Assembly: GCA_036556905.1 (NCBI GenBank)
Contig: DATBIM010000156.1
Location: 62,001 to 126,000, forward strand
Reading direction: 5' to 3'
Source of the DNA: 40CM-4-69-5 sp036556905
Lineage (GTDB): Bacteria; Methylomirabilota; Methylomirabilia; Rokubacteriales; CSP1-6
DNA: 64,000 nucleotides
Shown here: piece after piece, positions 15,969 through 24,703 of the stretch
Numbering within the stretch: position 1 is the first letter of the stretch
How the letters are laid out: the number at the start of each line of letters is the position of its first letter
Made by a program: the position numbers and the translations under genes
The notes under the pieces: generated by a model
Database searches by the model: none
Told to the model about the DNA's origin: nothing
The model's input: only the letters and a program-made list of their open reading frames with translations

Positions 15969-16705
15969 GCGTGACGGCGGAGGCGGGCACTCCACGCCCG
16001 GCGTACCGCCGTATCGTCCTCAAGCTGTCCGGGGAGGCGCTGGCCGGGACTCAGGGGTACGGGATCGAGCCCGCCGTGCTGGAACGGATCGCCGGGGAGA
16101 CGCGAGACGTGACGGCGCTGGGCGTCCAGGTGGCCATCGTGATCGGGGGCGGCAATATCTTCCGGGGCGTGGCGGCCAGCGCTGGCGGGATGGAGCGGGC
16201 CACCGCCGACTACATGGGCATGCTGGCCACCGTGATCAACGCCCTGGCCTTGCAGGACGCCCTGGAGAAGGTCGGCTTGCAGACGCGGGTGCTGTCGGCG
16301 ATCGAGATGCGAGCGGTGGCCGAGCCGTACATCCGCCGCCGGGCCATCCGGCACCTGGAAAAGGGGCGGGTCGTCATCTTCGCGGCCGGCACCGGCAATC
16401 CCTTCTTCACCACGGATACGGCCGGGGCGCTGCGGGCCATCGAGATCGGTGCCGACGCCATCATCAAGGCCACCAAGGTGGACGGCATCTATTCGGCGGA
16501 CCCCAAGCACGATCGCAGCGCGCAACGGCTGGCCCGGACGACGTATCACGACGTGTTGAATCGACGGCTTCAGGTGATGGACTCCACGGCGATCTCCCTC
16601 TGCATGGAGAACGCCCTGCCCATCATCGTGTTCGATCTCACGCGCTCGGGCAACATCAAGCGGATCGTGCTGGGGGAGCCGGTAGGGTCGATCGTGTCGG
16701 CGTGA
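15965..16705 (+). CDS. pyrH: UMP kinase
   Basis: A 246-residue amino-acid-kinase-fold UMP kinase making UDP for RNA, lipid and wall precursors. Visible motifs are LKLSGEALAG near the N-terminus, VIGGGNIFRGV near 60, DYMGMLATVINALALQDA, and GTGNPFFTTDTAA-type GTGNPFFTTDTAGALRA near 140. GTG at 15965 gives a GTGA overlap with tsf; GTG at 15971 is an alternative. The order tsf-pyrH-frr is widely conserved. Confidence 0.96.
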   Translation: MSVTAEAGTPRPAYRRIVLKLSGEALAGTQGYGIEPAVLERIAGETRDVTALGVQVAIVIGGGNIFRGVAASAGGMERATADYMGMLATVINALALQDALEKVGLQTRVLSAIEMRAVAEPYIRRRAIRHLEKGRVVIFAAGTGNPFFTTDTAGALRAIEIGADAIIKATKVDGIYSADPKHDRSAQRLARTTYHDVLNRRLQVMDSTAISLCMENALPIIVFDLTRSGNIKRIVLGEPVGSIVSA

Positions 16706-16727
16706 GTCATACCCCGGAGGGGGCGGC

Positions 16728-17282
16728 ATGCAAGCCTTGCTGAAGGACATCGAGACCCGGATGAATGGAACCCTGGAGACCCTGACCCGCGAGTTCGCGG
16801 CCGTGCGGACCGGTCGCGCGTCGACGGCGTTGCTGGAGACCGTGCGCGTCGACTACTACGGCACGCCGACGCCGGTGACGCAGACCGCCTCCGTGTCGGT
16901 GCCCGACGCCCGCACGCTGGTCATCCAGCCCTGGGAGGCGGGGCAGCTGGGGGCGATCGAAAAGGCCATCATGAAGTCCGATCTCGGGCTCACCCCGATC
17001 AACGATGGCAAGGTGATCCGCCTCAGCTTGCCGCCCCTGACCGAGGAGCGACGCAAGCAGCTGGCCAAAACCGTGCACAAGATCGCCGAGGAGGCTCGGG
17101 TCGCCGTGCGCAATATCCGCCGCGAGGCCAACGACAAACTCAGGGCCATGGGCAAGGACAAGAAGGCCTCGGAGGACGAGGAACGGCGCGGCCACGAGCA
17201 GATTCAGAAAACCACCGATCGGTACATCGCCAAAGTCGACGAGCTCCTGAAGAAAAAGGAGCAGGAAATCCTGGCCTTCTAA
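16728..17282 (+). CDS. frr: Ribosome recycling factor
   Basis: A 184-residue RRF that, with EF-G, splits post-termination ribosomes. The family pattern is complete: LTREFAAVRTGRAST near 20, VQ-type turn VRVDYYGTPTPVTQ, LVIQPWE near 65, PLTEERRKQLAKTVHK near 105 and VRNIRREAND near 127. Length and termini match the family. It starts 22 bases after pyrH. Confidence 0.97.
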   Translation: MQALLKDIETRMNGTLETLTREFAAVRTGRASTALLETVRVDYYGTPTPVTQTASVSVPDARTLVIQPWEAGQLGAIEKAIMKSDLGLTPINDGKVIRLSLPPLTEERRKQLAKTVHKIAEEARVAVRNIRREANDKLRAMGKDKKASEDEERRGHEQIQKTTDRYIAKVDELLKKKEQEILAF

Positions 17283-17288
17283 TACGAT
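17283..17288 (+). promoter_or_regulatory. Possible -10 element directly ahead of uppS
   Basis: TACGAT at 17283-17288 directly follows the frr stop codon and ends 8 bases before the uppS ATG, which has no Shine-Dalgarno. The placement matches the TATAAT ahead of the ferritin-like gene at 3027. There is no -35 match. A weak candidate for an internal leaderless promoter. Confidence 0.25.
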
Positions 17289-17296
17289 GAACGGGC

Positions 17297-18079
17297 ATGG
17301 CCCTTCGCATACCTAGACCGCTGCGTCAGCGCGAACGGCCGGCGCTCACGGAACACGAGCTTCTGACCCTCGTGCGCGGCCGGCCTCTTCCCGAGCATGT
17401 CGCGATCATCATGGACGGCAACGGACGGTGGGCAACCAGCCGGGGCCTCCCCCGGGTGGCCGGGCACCGCCAGGGCGTGAAGACGGCCCGGACCATCGTG
17501 CGCGCGGCGGGCGAGATCGGCCTGCGCTACCTCACCCTCTACGCGTTCTCAACTGAGAACTGGAGCCGGCCCGAGGACGAGGTCGCCACGCTGATGAAGC
17601 TCCTGGAGGAGTCGATGGCCCGGGAGCTACGTGAGTTGATGGAGCGCAACGTGCGGCTCAGCGTGATCGGGCGCCCCACCGGGGTGCCGGTGGCGTTGCG
17701 GCGCGGGATCGAGCGTGTCGTCGAGGCCACTCGCCACAATACCGGCCTGAACCTCATCATGGCGTTCAATTACGGAGGCCGCGACGAGCTGGTCGACGCC
17801 TTCCGGGCCCTGGCTCAGCGCGTGGCCGCGGGTGAGCTGACCGCGGAAGCCATCTCCGAGAAGGACGTGAGCGGCGCCCTCTACACGGCCGGTATCCCGG
17901 ACCCTGACCTGCTCATCCGCACCAGTGGGGAGCTGCGGGTCTCGAACTTCCTCCTCTGGCAGATCGCCTACACGGAGCTGTGGGTGACGCCGACGCTGTG
18001 GCCGGACTTCCGTCCCCTCGACCTCTACCGTGCGGTGGCCGACTTCCAGGGGCGCACCCGGCGGTTCGGCGGAGTGTGA
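17297..18079 (+). CDS. uppS: Undecaprenyl diphosphate synthase (cis-prenyltransferase)
   Basis: A 260-residue cis-prenyltransferase that extends farnesyl diphosphate with IPP to the C55 lipid carrier for peptidoglycan. The catalytic Asp lies in IIMDGNGRWA near residue 38. YAFSTENWSRP near 80, NYGGRDELVDA near 155 and the C-terminal RTSGELRVSNFLLWQ near 210 complete the active site. Its IPP substrate comes through dxr and ispG encoded downstream. A 33-residue N-terminal extension precedes the conserved core. Confidence 0.96.
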   Translation: MALRIPRPLRQRERPALTEHELLTLVRGRPLPEHVAIIMDGNGRWATSRGLPRVAGHRQGVKTARTIVRAAGEIGLRYLTLYAFSTENWSRPEDEVATLMKLLEESMARELRELMERNVRLSVIGRPTGVPVALRRGIERVVEATRHNTGLNLIMAFNYGGRDELVDAFRALAQRVAAGELTAEAISEKDVSGALYTAGIPDPDLLIRTSGELRVSNFLLWQIAYTELWVTPTLWPDFRPLDLYRAVADFQGRTRRFGGV

Positions 18080-18080
18080 C

Positions 18081-18929
18081 GTGGACTCGACCGTCATGCC
18101 GACAGCCCGCGCGCGCTTCTCCGCCGAGGCCGTGAAGCGTGTGGCCAGCGCCATCGTGTTCATCCCGCTCTTTGTGTGGATGGTGAGCCGGGGCCCGCAA
18201 TGGGTCTTCGTCCTCTTCGTGGCGGCGGTGGCGGGGATGGGGGCGTGGGAGCTCGCGCGGCTCTTCGAGCGCGCCGGGGTCCCGACCTATACGAGACTGG
18301 GTCCGGCCGCCGCGGTGGCGGTGACGGTGAGCTTCGCGCTGCCCCACCGGGATCCCCCGGCGGCCCTGATCGTGCTCACGCTGGCGGTGGCAGTGGTGCT
18401 CACCGCCTCACTGCGGAGTCGTGGAACCCTCTCCATCGAGCCCGTGGCCACCACCCTCCTCGCCGTCCTGTACGTTGGTTGGTTCTTGGGTCACGCGGTG
18501 CTGCTGTACCGGCTGACCAACGGTGGCGCCGTGGTCCTGCTGCTCGTGGGCACCACGTGGCTGGGCGAATCGGCGGCCTATGCGGTCGGCTCGTCGATGG
18601 GGCGCCACCCGCTGGCCCCGGTCATCAGCCCCCGGAAGACGGTTGAGGGCGCCGTTGCCCAGGTGATCGCCTCCGCGCTCGGCGCCCTCGTCCTGGGCGC
18701 CTGGCTCCTGCCCGAATGGGGCGTCCCGGCGACGCTGGGGGCGGGAGTCGTCCTGGGGCTGGTCGGGCAGGTCGGGGATCTGGCCGAGTCCGTGATCAAG
18801 CGGAGCGTCGGCGCCAAGGACAGCGGCACCCTCATTCCCGGACACGGTGGCTTGCTCGACCGCGTAGACGGCCTGCTGCTCAACGCCCCCGCGTTGTACT
18901 ACTACGCGGTGCTGGGAGCCGTGGCGTGA
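18081..18929 (+). CDS. cdsA: Phosphatidate cytidylyltransferase
   Basis: A 282-residue polytopic membrane enzyme making CDP-diacylglycerol for phospholipids. The family signature runs from SPRKTVEGAVAQ near 195 through GDLAESVIKRSVGAKDSG to the end motif PGHGGLLDRVDG near 260. Several hydrophobic helices precede it. GTG at 18081 follows uppS by one base; ATG at 18096 is an alternative. The stop overlaps dxr (GTGA). Confidence 0.95.
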   Translation: MDSTVMPTARARFSAEAVKRVASAIVFIPLFVWMVSRGPQWVFVLFVAAVAGMGAWELARLFERAGVPTYTRLGPAAAVAVTVSFALPHRDPPAALIVLTLAVAVVLTASLRSRGTLSIEPVATTLLAVLYVGWFLGHAVLLYRLTNGGAVVLLLVGTTWLGESAAYAVGSSMGRHPLAPVISPRKTVEGAVAQVIASALGALVLGAWLLPEWGVPATLGAGVVLGLVGQVGDLAESVIKRSVGAKDSGTLIPGHGGLLDRVDGLLLNAPALYYYAVLGAVA

Positions 18930-20092
18930 AACGGATCACGGTGCTCGGCGCGACGGGATCGATCGGGCTCCGCACCCTGGAGCTGGTCGCGAGCTTTCCC
19001 GACGAGTTCGTGGTGGCCGGGCTGGCCGCGCGCGGATCGAATGTCGAGGTCGTTGCCGATCTGTGTCGCAAGTATGCCCCGCGGGCGGTGGCGCTGCTGG
19101 AGCCGTCCGCCGTGGACCGACTGGCCCGGCTCCTGCCCCCATCGGGGCCCGAGCTCCTGGCCGGGCCCGAGGGGCTGGCCTCCCTGGCCCGCCAGGTGCC
19201 CGCCGACGTCGTGGTCTCCGCGCTCGTCGGTGCCGTCGGATTGCTTCCCACGATGGCCGCCATCGAGGCGGGCCGCACGGTGGCCCTGGCCAACAAGGAG
19301 ACGCTGGTCATGGCCGGCCAGCTGATGACGGCCGCCGCCCGCCGGCACCGGGTGGCGCTGCTGCCCGTCGATTCCGAACACAGCGCGATCTTTCAGTGCC
19401 TCATCGGGCACAACCGGCGCGACGTCCACCGGGTGCTGCTCACGGCATCCGGCGGGCCCTTCCGTGAGCTGCCGCGGGAGCGGTTCGCGCAGGTGACGGT
19501 GGAGGACGCGCTCCGCCACCCGACGTGGAAGATGGGACCGAAGATCACCATCGACTCGGCCACCCTGATGAACAAGGGGCTGGAGATCATCGAAGCGCGC
19601 TGGCTCTTCGAGATGGAGCCCCATCAGGTCCAGGTGATCGTGCATCCGCAATCGATCGTGCACTCGATGGTGGAGTACATCGATGGCTCGGTGATCGCCC
19701 AGCTGGGCGTGGCCGACATGGGGGTGCCGATTCTCTACGCGCTGACGTACCCGGAGCGCCGACCCGCGCCAGCGGCGCGGCTGGATCTGAGCCGGGTCGG
19801 CCAGCTCACGTTCTTCGAGCCCGACACCGAGCGCTTCCCCTGTCTGAGCCTGGCCCGCGCGGCCCTGGAGCGGGGGGGAGCGGCCCCGGTGATCCTCAAC
19901 GCGGCCAACGAGATGGCGGTGGCGGCGTTCCTGGACGGGAAGATCCCCTTCGTCGCCATCCCCGAGCTGATCGAGCGAGCGCTGGCGACGTGCCCGGCCC
20001 GTGACCCCCACGGCATCGAAGACTGCGTGGCCATCGACGCCGACGTCCGGCAGCGGACGGAGGCCTTCGTTCACACTATTGGAAGGCGGTAG
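18926..20092 (+). CDS. dxr: 1-deoxy-D-xylulose-5-phosphate reductoisomerase
   Basis: A 388-residue enzyme for the second MEP-pathway step, converting DXP to MEP with NADPH. GATGSIG at residues 8-14 binds NADPH. ANKETLVMAG near 125, the metal-binding PVDSEHSAIFQ near 148, TASGGPFRE near 180 and MGPKITIDSATLMNKGLE near 205 form the active site. It overlaps cdsA by four bases. Together with ispG downstream it shows that isoprenoids are made by the MEP route. Confidence 0.97.
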   Translation: MKRITVLGATGSIGLRTLELVASFPDEFVVAGLAARGSNVEVVADLCRKYAPRAVALLEPSAVDRLARLLPPSGPELLAGPEGLASLARQVPADVVVSALVGAVGLLPTMAAIEAGRTVALANKETLVMAGQLMTAAARRHRVALLPVDSEHSAIFQCLIGHNRRDVHRVLLTASGGPFRELPRERFAQVTVEDALRHPTWKMGPKITIDSATLMNKGLEIIEARWLFEMEPHQVQVIVHPQSIVHSMVEYIDGSVIAQLGVADMGVPILYALTYPERRPAPAARLDLSRVGQLTFFEPDTERFPCLSLARAALERGGAAPVILNAANEMAVAAFLDGKIPFVAIPELIERALATCPARDPHGIEDCVAIDADVRQRTEAFVHTIGRR

Positions 20093-20098
20093 ACCCTC

Positions 20099-21463
20099 GT
20101 GACCACGGTCATCTCGTTCATCGTCGTCATCGGCGTGCTGATCCTCATTCACGAGCTGGGCCACTTCCTGGTGGCCCGGTGGTCGGGCGTCGGGGTGGAG
20201 CGGTTCTCGATCGGTTTCGGCCCCGTGCTTCTGCGCTGGCGAGGCAAGGAGACCGAGTACTGCCTGAGCGCGATCCCCATGGGCGGCTACGTAAAGATGA
20301 TGGGCGAAGAGAACCCCCTGGAAGGCGGGGCCGCGCTCCCCTGGGATCCGGCCAAGGCCTTCGCCTTGAAGCCCCTGTGGGTGCGCTTCCTCATCGTGTT
20401 CGCGGGCCCTGGGATGAACTTCGTGCTGGCGGCCGTGATCTTCATCCTCGTGCTGGGCACGGTCGGCCGACCCGTCTGGTCGCCGGTCGTGGGGCGGGTC
20501 AGCGAAGGGGGCCCCGCCGCGGAGGCCGGGCTGAAGACCGGCGACGTCATCGAGGCCATCGGGGGCCGGGCGGTGGCCTACTGGGAGGACGTGGAGCGAG
20601 CCATCAGCGGCTCGGGCGGTCGTCCCCTCGTCCTGAAGCTGCGTCGTGACGACCAGACGTTGACGCTGACGGTGCCGCCCAAGCTCACCAGCGTGCGCGA
20701 CCCCATCTTCCGCGAGGAGAGGGAGGTCTGGGAGATCGGCGCCGGCCCCCGGCTCACGCCCTACATCGGGGCGGTGAATCCCGGCTCGCCGGCGGAGCGG
20801 GCCGGGCTCAAGGCTGGCGACCAGGTGGTGGCGGTGGCCGGCGGGCCGGTGTTTACGCCCGAGGAGCTCATGCAGGCCATCCAGAAGCGGCCCGGGCAGA
20901 GCTTCGACATGGCCGTTCAGCGGAGCGGCCAGACCGTCCGGGTGGAGGTGACGGCGAACCCCGTGCGGGAGAAGGGGCCGCTGGGCCAGGACGTGGAAGT
21001 CGGTCGCATCGGCGTCAGCATCGTCACCAAGACGCTGAGCTACGCGTCCTATTCCCCACCCGAGGCCGTGTGGTACGGCATCGTCCGCACCTGGGACATG
21101 ACGGTGCTGACCACGAAGGGATTCTGGATGATCGTCAGCGGGCAGATCCCCCTGTCCAACCTGGGCGGCCCCGTGCAGATCGCCTCCGAGACGGGCCGCC
21201 AGGCTCAGGAGGGCGCGGCCCCCCTGGCCGTGTTCACTGCCGTCATCAGTGTCAATCTCGCGGTCCTCAACCTGCTGCCGGTCCCCATGCTGGACGGCGG
21301 GCATCTCTTCTTCTTCCTCATCGAGGGGGTGCTGGGTCGGCCCCTCTCGGTGCGGAAGCGGGAGTTGGCTCAGCAGGTGGGGTTCGTGCTGCTGATGCTG
21401 ATCATGGTGCTGGCGCTATACAATGACCTCGTTCGCATCGATGCGTTTCGCCTGTTCAAATAG
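20099..21463 (+). CDS. rseP: Site-2 intramembrane zinc metalloprotease RseP
   Basis: A 454-residue membrane protease cleaving within membrane helices, typically of anti-sigma factors or signal peptides. The zinc motif HELGH is at residues 18-22 in the first helix. Two tandem PDZ domains span roughly 125-200 (VSEGGPAAEAGLKTGD) and 215-285 (VNPGSPAERAGLKAGDQ). The third zinc ligand lies in NLLPVPMLDGGH near 390-401. Two PDZ domains match E. coli RseP. GTG at 20099 is 6 bases after dxr. Substrate is unknown; no anti-sigma gene is nearby. Confidence 0.95.
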   Translation: MTTVISFIVVIGVLILIHELGHFLVARWSGVGVERFSIGFGPVLLRWRGKETEYCLSAIPMGGYVKMMGEENPLEGGAALPWDPAKAFALKPLWVRFLIVFAGPGMNFVLAAVIFILVLGTVGRPVWSPVVGRVSEGGPAAEAGLKTGDVIEAIGGRAVAYWEDVERAISGSGGRPLVLKLRRDDQTLTLTVPPKLTSVRDPIFREEREVWEIGAGPRLTPYIGAVNPGSPAERAGLKAGDQVVAVAGGPVFTPEELMQAIQKRPGQSFDMAVQRSGQTVRVEVTANPVREKGPLGQDVEVGRIGVSIVTKTLSYASYSPPEAVWYGIVRTWDMTVLTTKGFWMIVSGQIPLSNLGGPVQIASETGRQAQEGAAPLAVFTAVISVNLAVLNLLPVPMLDGGHLFFFLIEGVLGRPLSVRKRELAQQVGFVLLMLIMVLALYNDLVRIDAFRLFK

Positions 21464-21475
21464 GGCCAGGTCAGC

Positions 21476-22573
21476 ATGATCACACGGCGCAAGACGCGGC
21501 AGATTCAGGTGGGCGGGCTCACCGTGGGAGGCGACGCGCCCATCACCGTGCAGTCCATGACCAAGACCGACACCCGCGACGTACAGGCCACCCTGCTGGA
21601 GATCTGGTCGCTGGAGGCGGCGGGATGTGACATCGTCCGCTGTGCGGTGCCGGTTCGGGAGGCGGCCGAGAAGCTCGGCGAGATCAAGCGACAGATCCGG
21701 ATCCCGCTGGTGGCCGACATCCACTTCAATTACAAGCTGGCCCTGATCGCGCTGGAGCAGGGCGTGGACGGTTTGCGGCTGAACCCCGGGAACATCGGAG
21801 GCAAGAAGTTCGTGATGGAGGTCGTCAACCTGGCCAAGGACCGCAAGATCCCGATCCGCATCGGCGTCAACGCCGGCTCGCTGGAGAAGGACCTCCTGGA
21901 ACGGTACGGCGGGCCGTCGGCCCAGGGCATGGTGGAGTCGGCGTTGCGCCACATCCATATCCTGGAGGAGTGCAACTACCCCGAGATGAAGGTGTCGCTG
22001 AAAGCCTCCGACCCCCTCATGATGATCGAGGCCTACCGGATGCTGGCCAGTCAGGTGGACTACCCGTTCCATCTGGGCGTGACCGAGGCCGGCACGCCCG
22101 GCGTGGGAACCATCAAGTCCGCGGTCGGCCTGGGAGCCTTGCTCAGCGAGGGCATCGGCGACACCATCCGGGTCTCGTTGTCGGCGGATCCCACCGAGGA
22201 GGTGCGCGTCGGGATCGACATCCTGAAATCGCTGGGCCTCCGCAAAGGCGGCCTGACCTTCGTGGCCTGCCCTTCGTGCGGGCGGGCCGATGTCGATCTG
22301 GTGCGCCTGGCCCGCGAGGTGGAGGAGGAGTTCAAGGGCCTCAACGAGGAGATCCACATCGCGGTGATGGGATGCGAGGTCAACGGGCCCGGAGAAGCCC
22401 GGGCCGCCGACATCGGCGTGGCCGGCGGCCGGGGCATCGGTCTGATCTTCCGCAACGGCGAGGTGATCAGGAAGGTGCCCGAGCGGGAGATCGTGCAGGC
22501 CATGCGCGAGGAGGTCGATCGCTTCCTGGCCGATCGGCGCGCCGCCAGCCCCCCGGCGAAGGAGGATCACTGA
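21476..22573 (+). CDS. ispG: 4-hydroxy-3-methylbut-2-enyl diphosphate synthase (IspG/GcpE)
   Basis: A 365-residue [4Fe-4S] enzyme of the MEP pathway that reductively opens MEcPP to HMBPP. The TIM-barrel half contains VQSMTKTDTRDV, VADIHFNYKLAL and GLRLNPGNIG. The cluster ligands are Cys265, Cys268 (CPSC) and Cys300 (MGCEVNGPGE), with the fourth ligand Glu307. It needs low-potential electrons, and a [2Fe-2S] ferredoxin-like gene overlaps its stop by one base. Confidence 0.97.
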   Translation: MITRRKTRQIQVGGLTVGGDAPITVQSMTKTDTRDVQATLLEIWSLEAAGCDIVRCAVPVREAAEKLGEIKRQIRIPLVADIHFNYKLALIALEQGVDGLRLNPGNIGGKKFVMEVVNLAKDRKIPIRIGVNAGSLEKDLLERYGGPSAQGMVESALRHIHILEECNYPEMKVSLKASDPLMMIEAYRMLASQVDYPFHLGVTEAGTPGVGTIKSAVGLGALLSEGIGDTIRVSLSADPTEEVRVGIDILKSLGLRKGGLTFVACPSCGRADVDLVRLAREVEEEFKGLNEEIHIAVMGCEVNGPGEARAADIGVAGGRGIGLIFRNGEVIRKVPEREIVQAMREEVDRFLADRRAASPPAKEDH

Positions 22574-22905
22574 TGGGCCAGTACCGCACGCACGTCTTCG
22601 TGTGCACCAGTGGTGAGACCTGCCCCACGCAGGGCGACGTGGAGCGCTACGTGGCGTTCCTGCGCGGCGAGGCGGCCAAGGCCGGGCTGAAGACCGAGGT
22701 CCGGATCAACAAGGCCGGATGCTTCTCGCAGTGCGGTCACGGGCCGATGATCGTGGTCTACCCGGATGACGTCTGGTATGCGGGTGTCCAGGAGTCCGAT
22801 CTCGCGGAGATCGCCCGATCGCACATCGTGGGGGGAGTCCCCGTCGAGCGCCTGCGCTACAACCCCGGCGTCAAGGGGCCCAACAAGACGCCCGACGCCC
22901 ACTGA
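22573..22905 (+). CDS. Thioredoxin-like [2Fe-2S] ferredoxin
   Basis: A 110-residue protein of the thioredoxin-fold [2Fe-2S] ferredoxin family. Four cysteines fit cluster ligands: Cys11 and Cys17 in the first loop, Cys50 and Cys54 in AGCFSQCGHG. The segment GPMIVVYPDDVWY after the second pair is typical of this family and of NuoE-like domains. It is a soluble electron carrier. The TGATG overlap with ispG suggests it may reduce IspG or an associated redox enzyme; that is inference from position. Confidence 0.85.
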   Translation: MGQYRTHVFVCTSGETCPTQGDVERYVAFLRGEAAKAGLKTEVRINKAGCFSQCGHGPMIVVYPDDVWYAGVQESDLAEIARSHIVGGVPVERLRYNPGVKGPNKTPDAH

Positions 22906-22930
22906 GTCCGTCCCCCATCGAGCTGCGTCG

Positions 22931-24625
22931 ATGCGCCTGAGCCGTTCGCTCGTGGCCACGCTGCGGGAAGACCCCGCCGAGGCCGAGGCGCTGAGCCACA
23001 AGTTGATGCTGCGCGCCGGGCTGGTCCGCCAGCTGGCGGCCGGCATCTTCGTGTACCTGCCGCTGGGCCACCGGGTGATCGACAAGATCACCGCCATCAT
23101 CCGCGACGAGATGAACGCCATCGGCGGGCAGGAGATCACCATGCCTGTCCTCCACCCCGCCGAGATCTGGAAACAGTCGGGGCGGTGGGAAGGCATTCCC
23201 GAGATGTTCAAGCTCAAGGACCGCCACGGTCGAGACCTGGTCCTGGGCATGACGCACGAGGAAGTCATCGCCTGGCTGGCCGCCCGGGAGATCCGCTCCT
23301 ATCGCGATCTGCCCCAGATCTGGTATCAGATCCAGACGAAGGAGCGTGACGAAGCGCGTCCCCGTTCCGGCGTGCTGCGCACCCGCGAGTTCCTCATGAA
23401 GGATTCCTACACCCTCGATCCCGATCTGGCCGCGCTCGACCGCTCGTACGCCGCCCACGAGCAGGCCTACCGGCGGATCTTCGCGCGGTGCGGCCTGCGC
23501 GTGCACGTCGTGCAATCCGACACCGGGATGATGGGCGGTCACAGCGCGCACGAATTCATGGCGCCCAGCCCTGCCGGCGAGGATGAGATCGCCATGTGCC
23601 CGCGCTGCGGGTATGCCGCCAATGTCGAGCTCGCCCGGGCCGTGGCGGTGGCGCCGACGTTTCCCGACGGGACCCGGGCCGAGGTCGCCACGCCGCAGGC
23701 GCGCACCATCGCCGAGGTGGCGGCCTATTTGCAGATCGATCCCCGCCTCACCATGAAATCGCTCCTGTACGTCGCCCCTCAGGCGGGGCCGGTCCTGGTG
23801 CTGCTGCGTGGCGATCACACCCTGCACGAGCGCAAGCTCATGCGGGCGGTGGGTGAGGAGTGCCGTCCCGCGCATCCCGAGGAGGTCCGCCAGCATCTGG
23901 GCGCCCCCGTCGGATCGGTGGGGCCCCTCGGCGTCCGGGTCCCGGTGGTGGCCGACGAGACGCTGCGCCAGGGAACCTACGTGGTAGGGGCCAATCGGGA
24001 GGGCTTCCACGTTCGGGGCGTGCAGGCCGGGCGCGACTTCGAATGCCGCTTCGCCGACCTGCATACCGCGGTGGCGGGCGAGGGCTGCGTGCAGTGCGGG
24101 ACTCCCCTGATCATCGAGCGGGTCATCGAGGTGGGGAACATCTTCAAGCTGGGAACGAAGTTCTCGGAGGCCCTGGGCGCCACCTACCTCGACGAGTCGG
24201 GCCAGCAGCATCCCGTGGTGATGGGCAGCTACGGCATCGGACCCGCCCGCATCGCAGCGGCGGCCATCGAGCAACTGGCCGACGGCGATGGGATCGTCTG
24301 GCCGCCCTCGATCGCCCCCTTCCAGGTCCACATCGTAGCCATCAACGTCCGCGACGAGAGCCAGGCCCGCACTGCCGAAGCGATCTACACCGAGTGTTGG
24401 CAGAACGGTATCGAGGCGGTCCTCGATGATCGTGACGAGCGCCCCGGGGTCAAGTTCAAGGATGCCGACCTGCTGGGCATGCCGCTCAGGGTCACGGTGG
24501 GTAACGCCTTCGTCAAGCAGGGCGTGATCGAGTTGCGCGAGCGGCGGAGCCGCCGGGAAAGCCGGGTGAGCCGGGAGGAGGTCGCGGCCGCCATCGCCGC
24601 CAGCGAGGCGTTGCGGCCACCCTGA
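22931..24625 (+). CDS. proS: Prolyl-tRNA synthetase (bacterial type)
   Basis: A 564-residue class II aminoacyl-tRNA synthetase charging tRNA-Pro. Motif 2 is visible as KERDEARPRSGVLRTREFLMKD, read here in two parts near residue 140 (DEARPRSGV; TREFLMKDSYT). The editing (INS) insertion spans roughly 225-385. Motif 3 reads GSYGIGPARI near 430, followed by the anticodon-binding domain. The usual family sequence has Phe and Gly where Ser and Thr occur in motif 2. No Shine-Dalgarno is visible before ATG 22931. A strong terminator follows, making this the last gene of its run. Confidence 0.95.
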   Translation: MRLSRSLVATLREDPAEAEALSHKLMLRAGLVRQLAAGIFVYLPLGHRVIDKITAIIRDEMNAIGGQEITMPVLHPAEIWKQSGRWEGIPEMFKLKDRHGRDLVLGMTHEEVIAWLAAREIRSYRDLPQIWYQIQTKERDEARPRSGVLRTREFLMKDSYTLDPDLAALDRSYAAHEQAYRRIFARCGLRVHVVQSDTGMMGGHSAHEFMAPSPAGEDEIAMCPRCGYAANVELARAVAVAPTFPDGTRAEVATPQARTIAEVAAYLQIDPRLTMKSLLYVAPQAGPVLVLLRGDHTLHERKLMRAVGEECRPAHPEEVRQHLGAPVGSVGPLGVRVPVVADETLRQGTYVVGANREGFHVRGVQAGRDFECRFADLHTAVAGEGCVQCGTPLIIERVIEVGNIFKLGTKFSEALGATYLDESGQQHPVVMGSYGIGPARIAAAAIEQLADGDGIVWPPSIAPFQVHIVAINVRDESQARTAEAIYTECWQNGIEAVLDDRDERPGVKFKDADLLGMPLRVTVGNAFVKQGVIELRERRSRRESRVSREEVAAAIAASEALRPP

Positions 24626-24661
24626 AGCTTGCCTCCCCGGGGGGCACGTGCTAAAGTCTTG

Positions 24662-24687
24662 AAAAACTGGGCCCAGCCCAGTTTTTT
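24662..24687 (+). terminator. Rho-independent terminator after proS
   Basis: A perfect 11-base-pair inverted repeat, AAAAACTGGGC / GCCCAGTTTTT, with a CCA loop and a T6 run forming the end of the second arm. It has the A-tract and T-tract of a classical, possibly bidirectional intrinsic terminator. It separates the rplM-proS run from the rimP-nusA-infB run and is the only hairpin in the window with a clear T-run. Confidence 0.85.
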
Positions 24688-24703
24688 CCTTTCACAGGAA
24701 GCG

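Noticed and set aside
18902..21304. An 800-codon open frame antisense to cdsA, dxr and rseP
   Set aside because: It covers several well-identified genes and shows only composition-driven His/Gly/Arg-rich translation.
24629..24703. A longer N-terminus for RimP starting upstream
   Set aside because: It would translate through the A/T-rich terminator stem and adds residues not found in the family. ATG 24704 has an AGGA ribosome-binding site.
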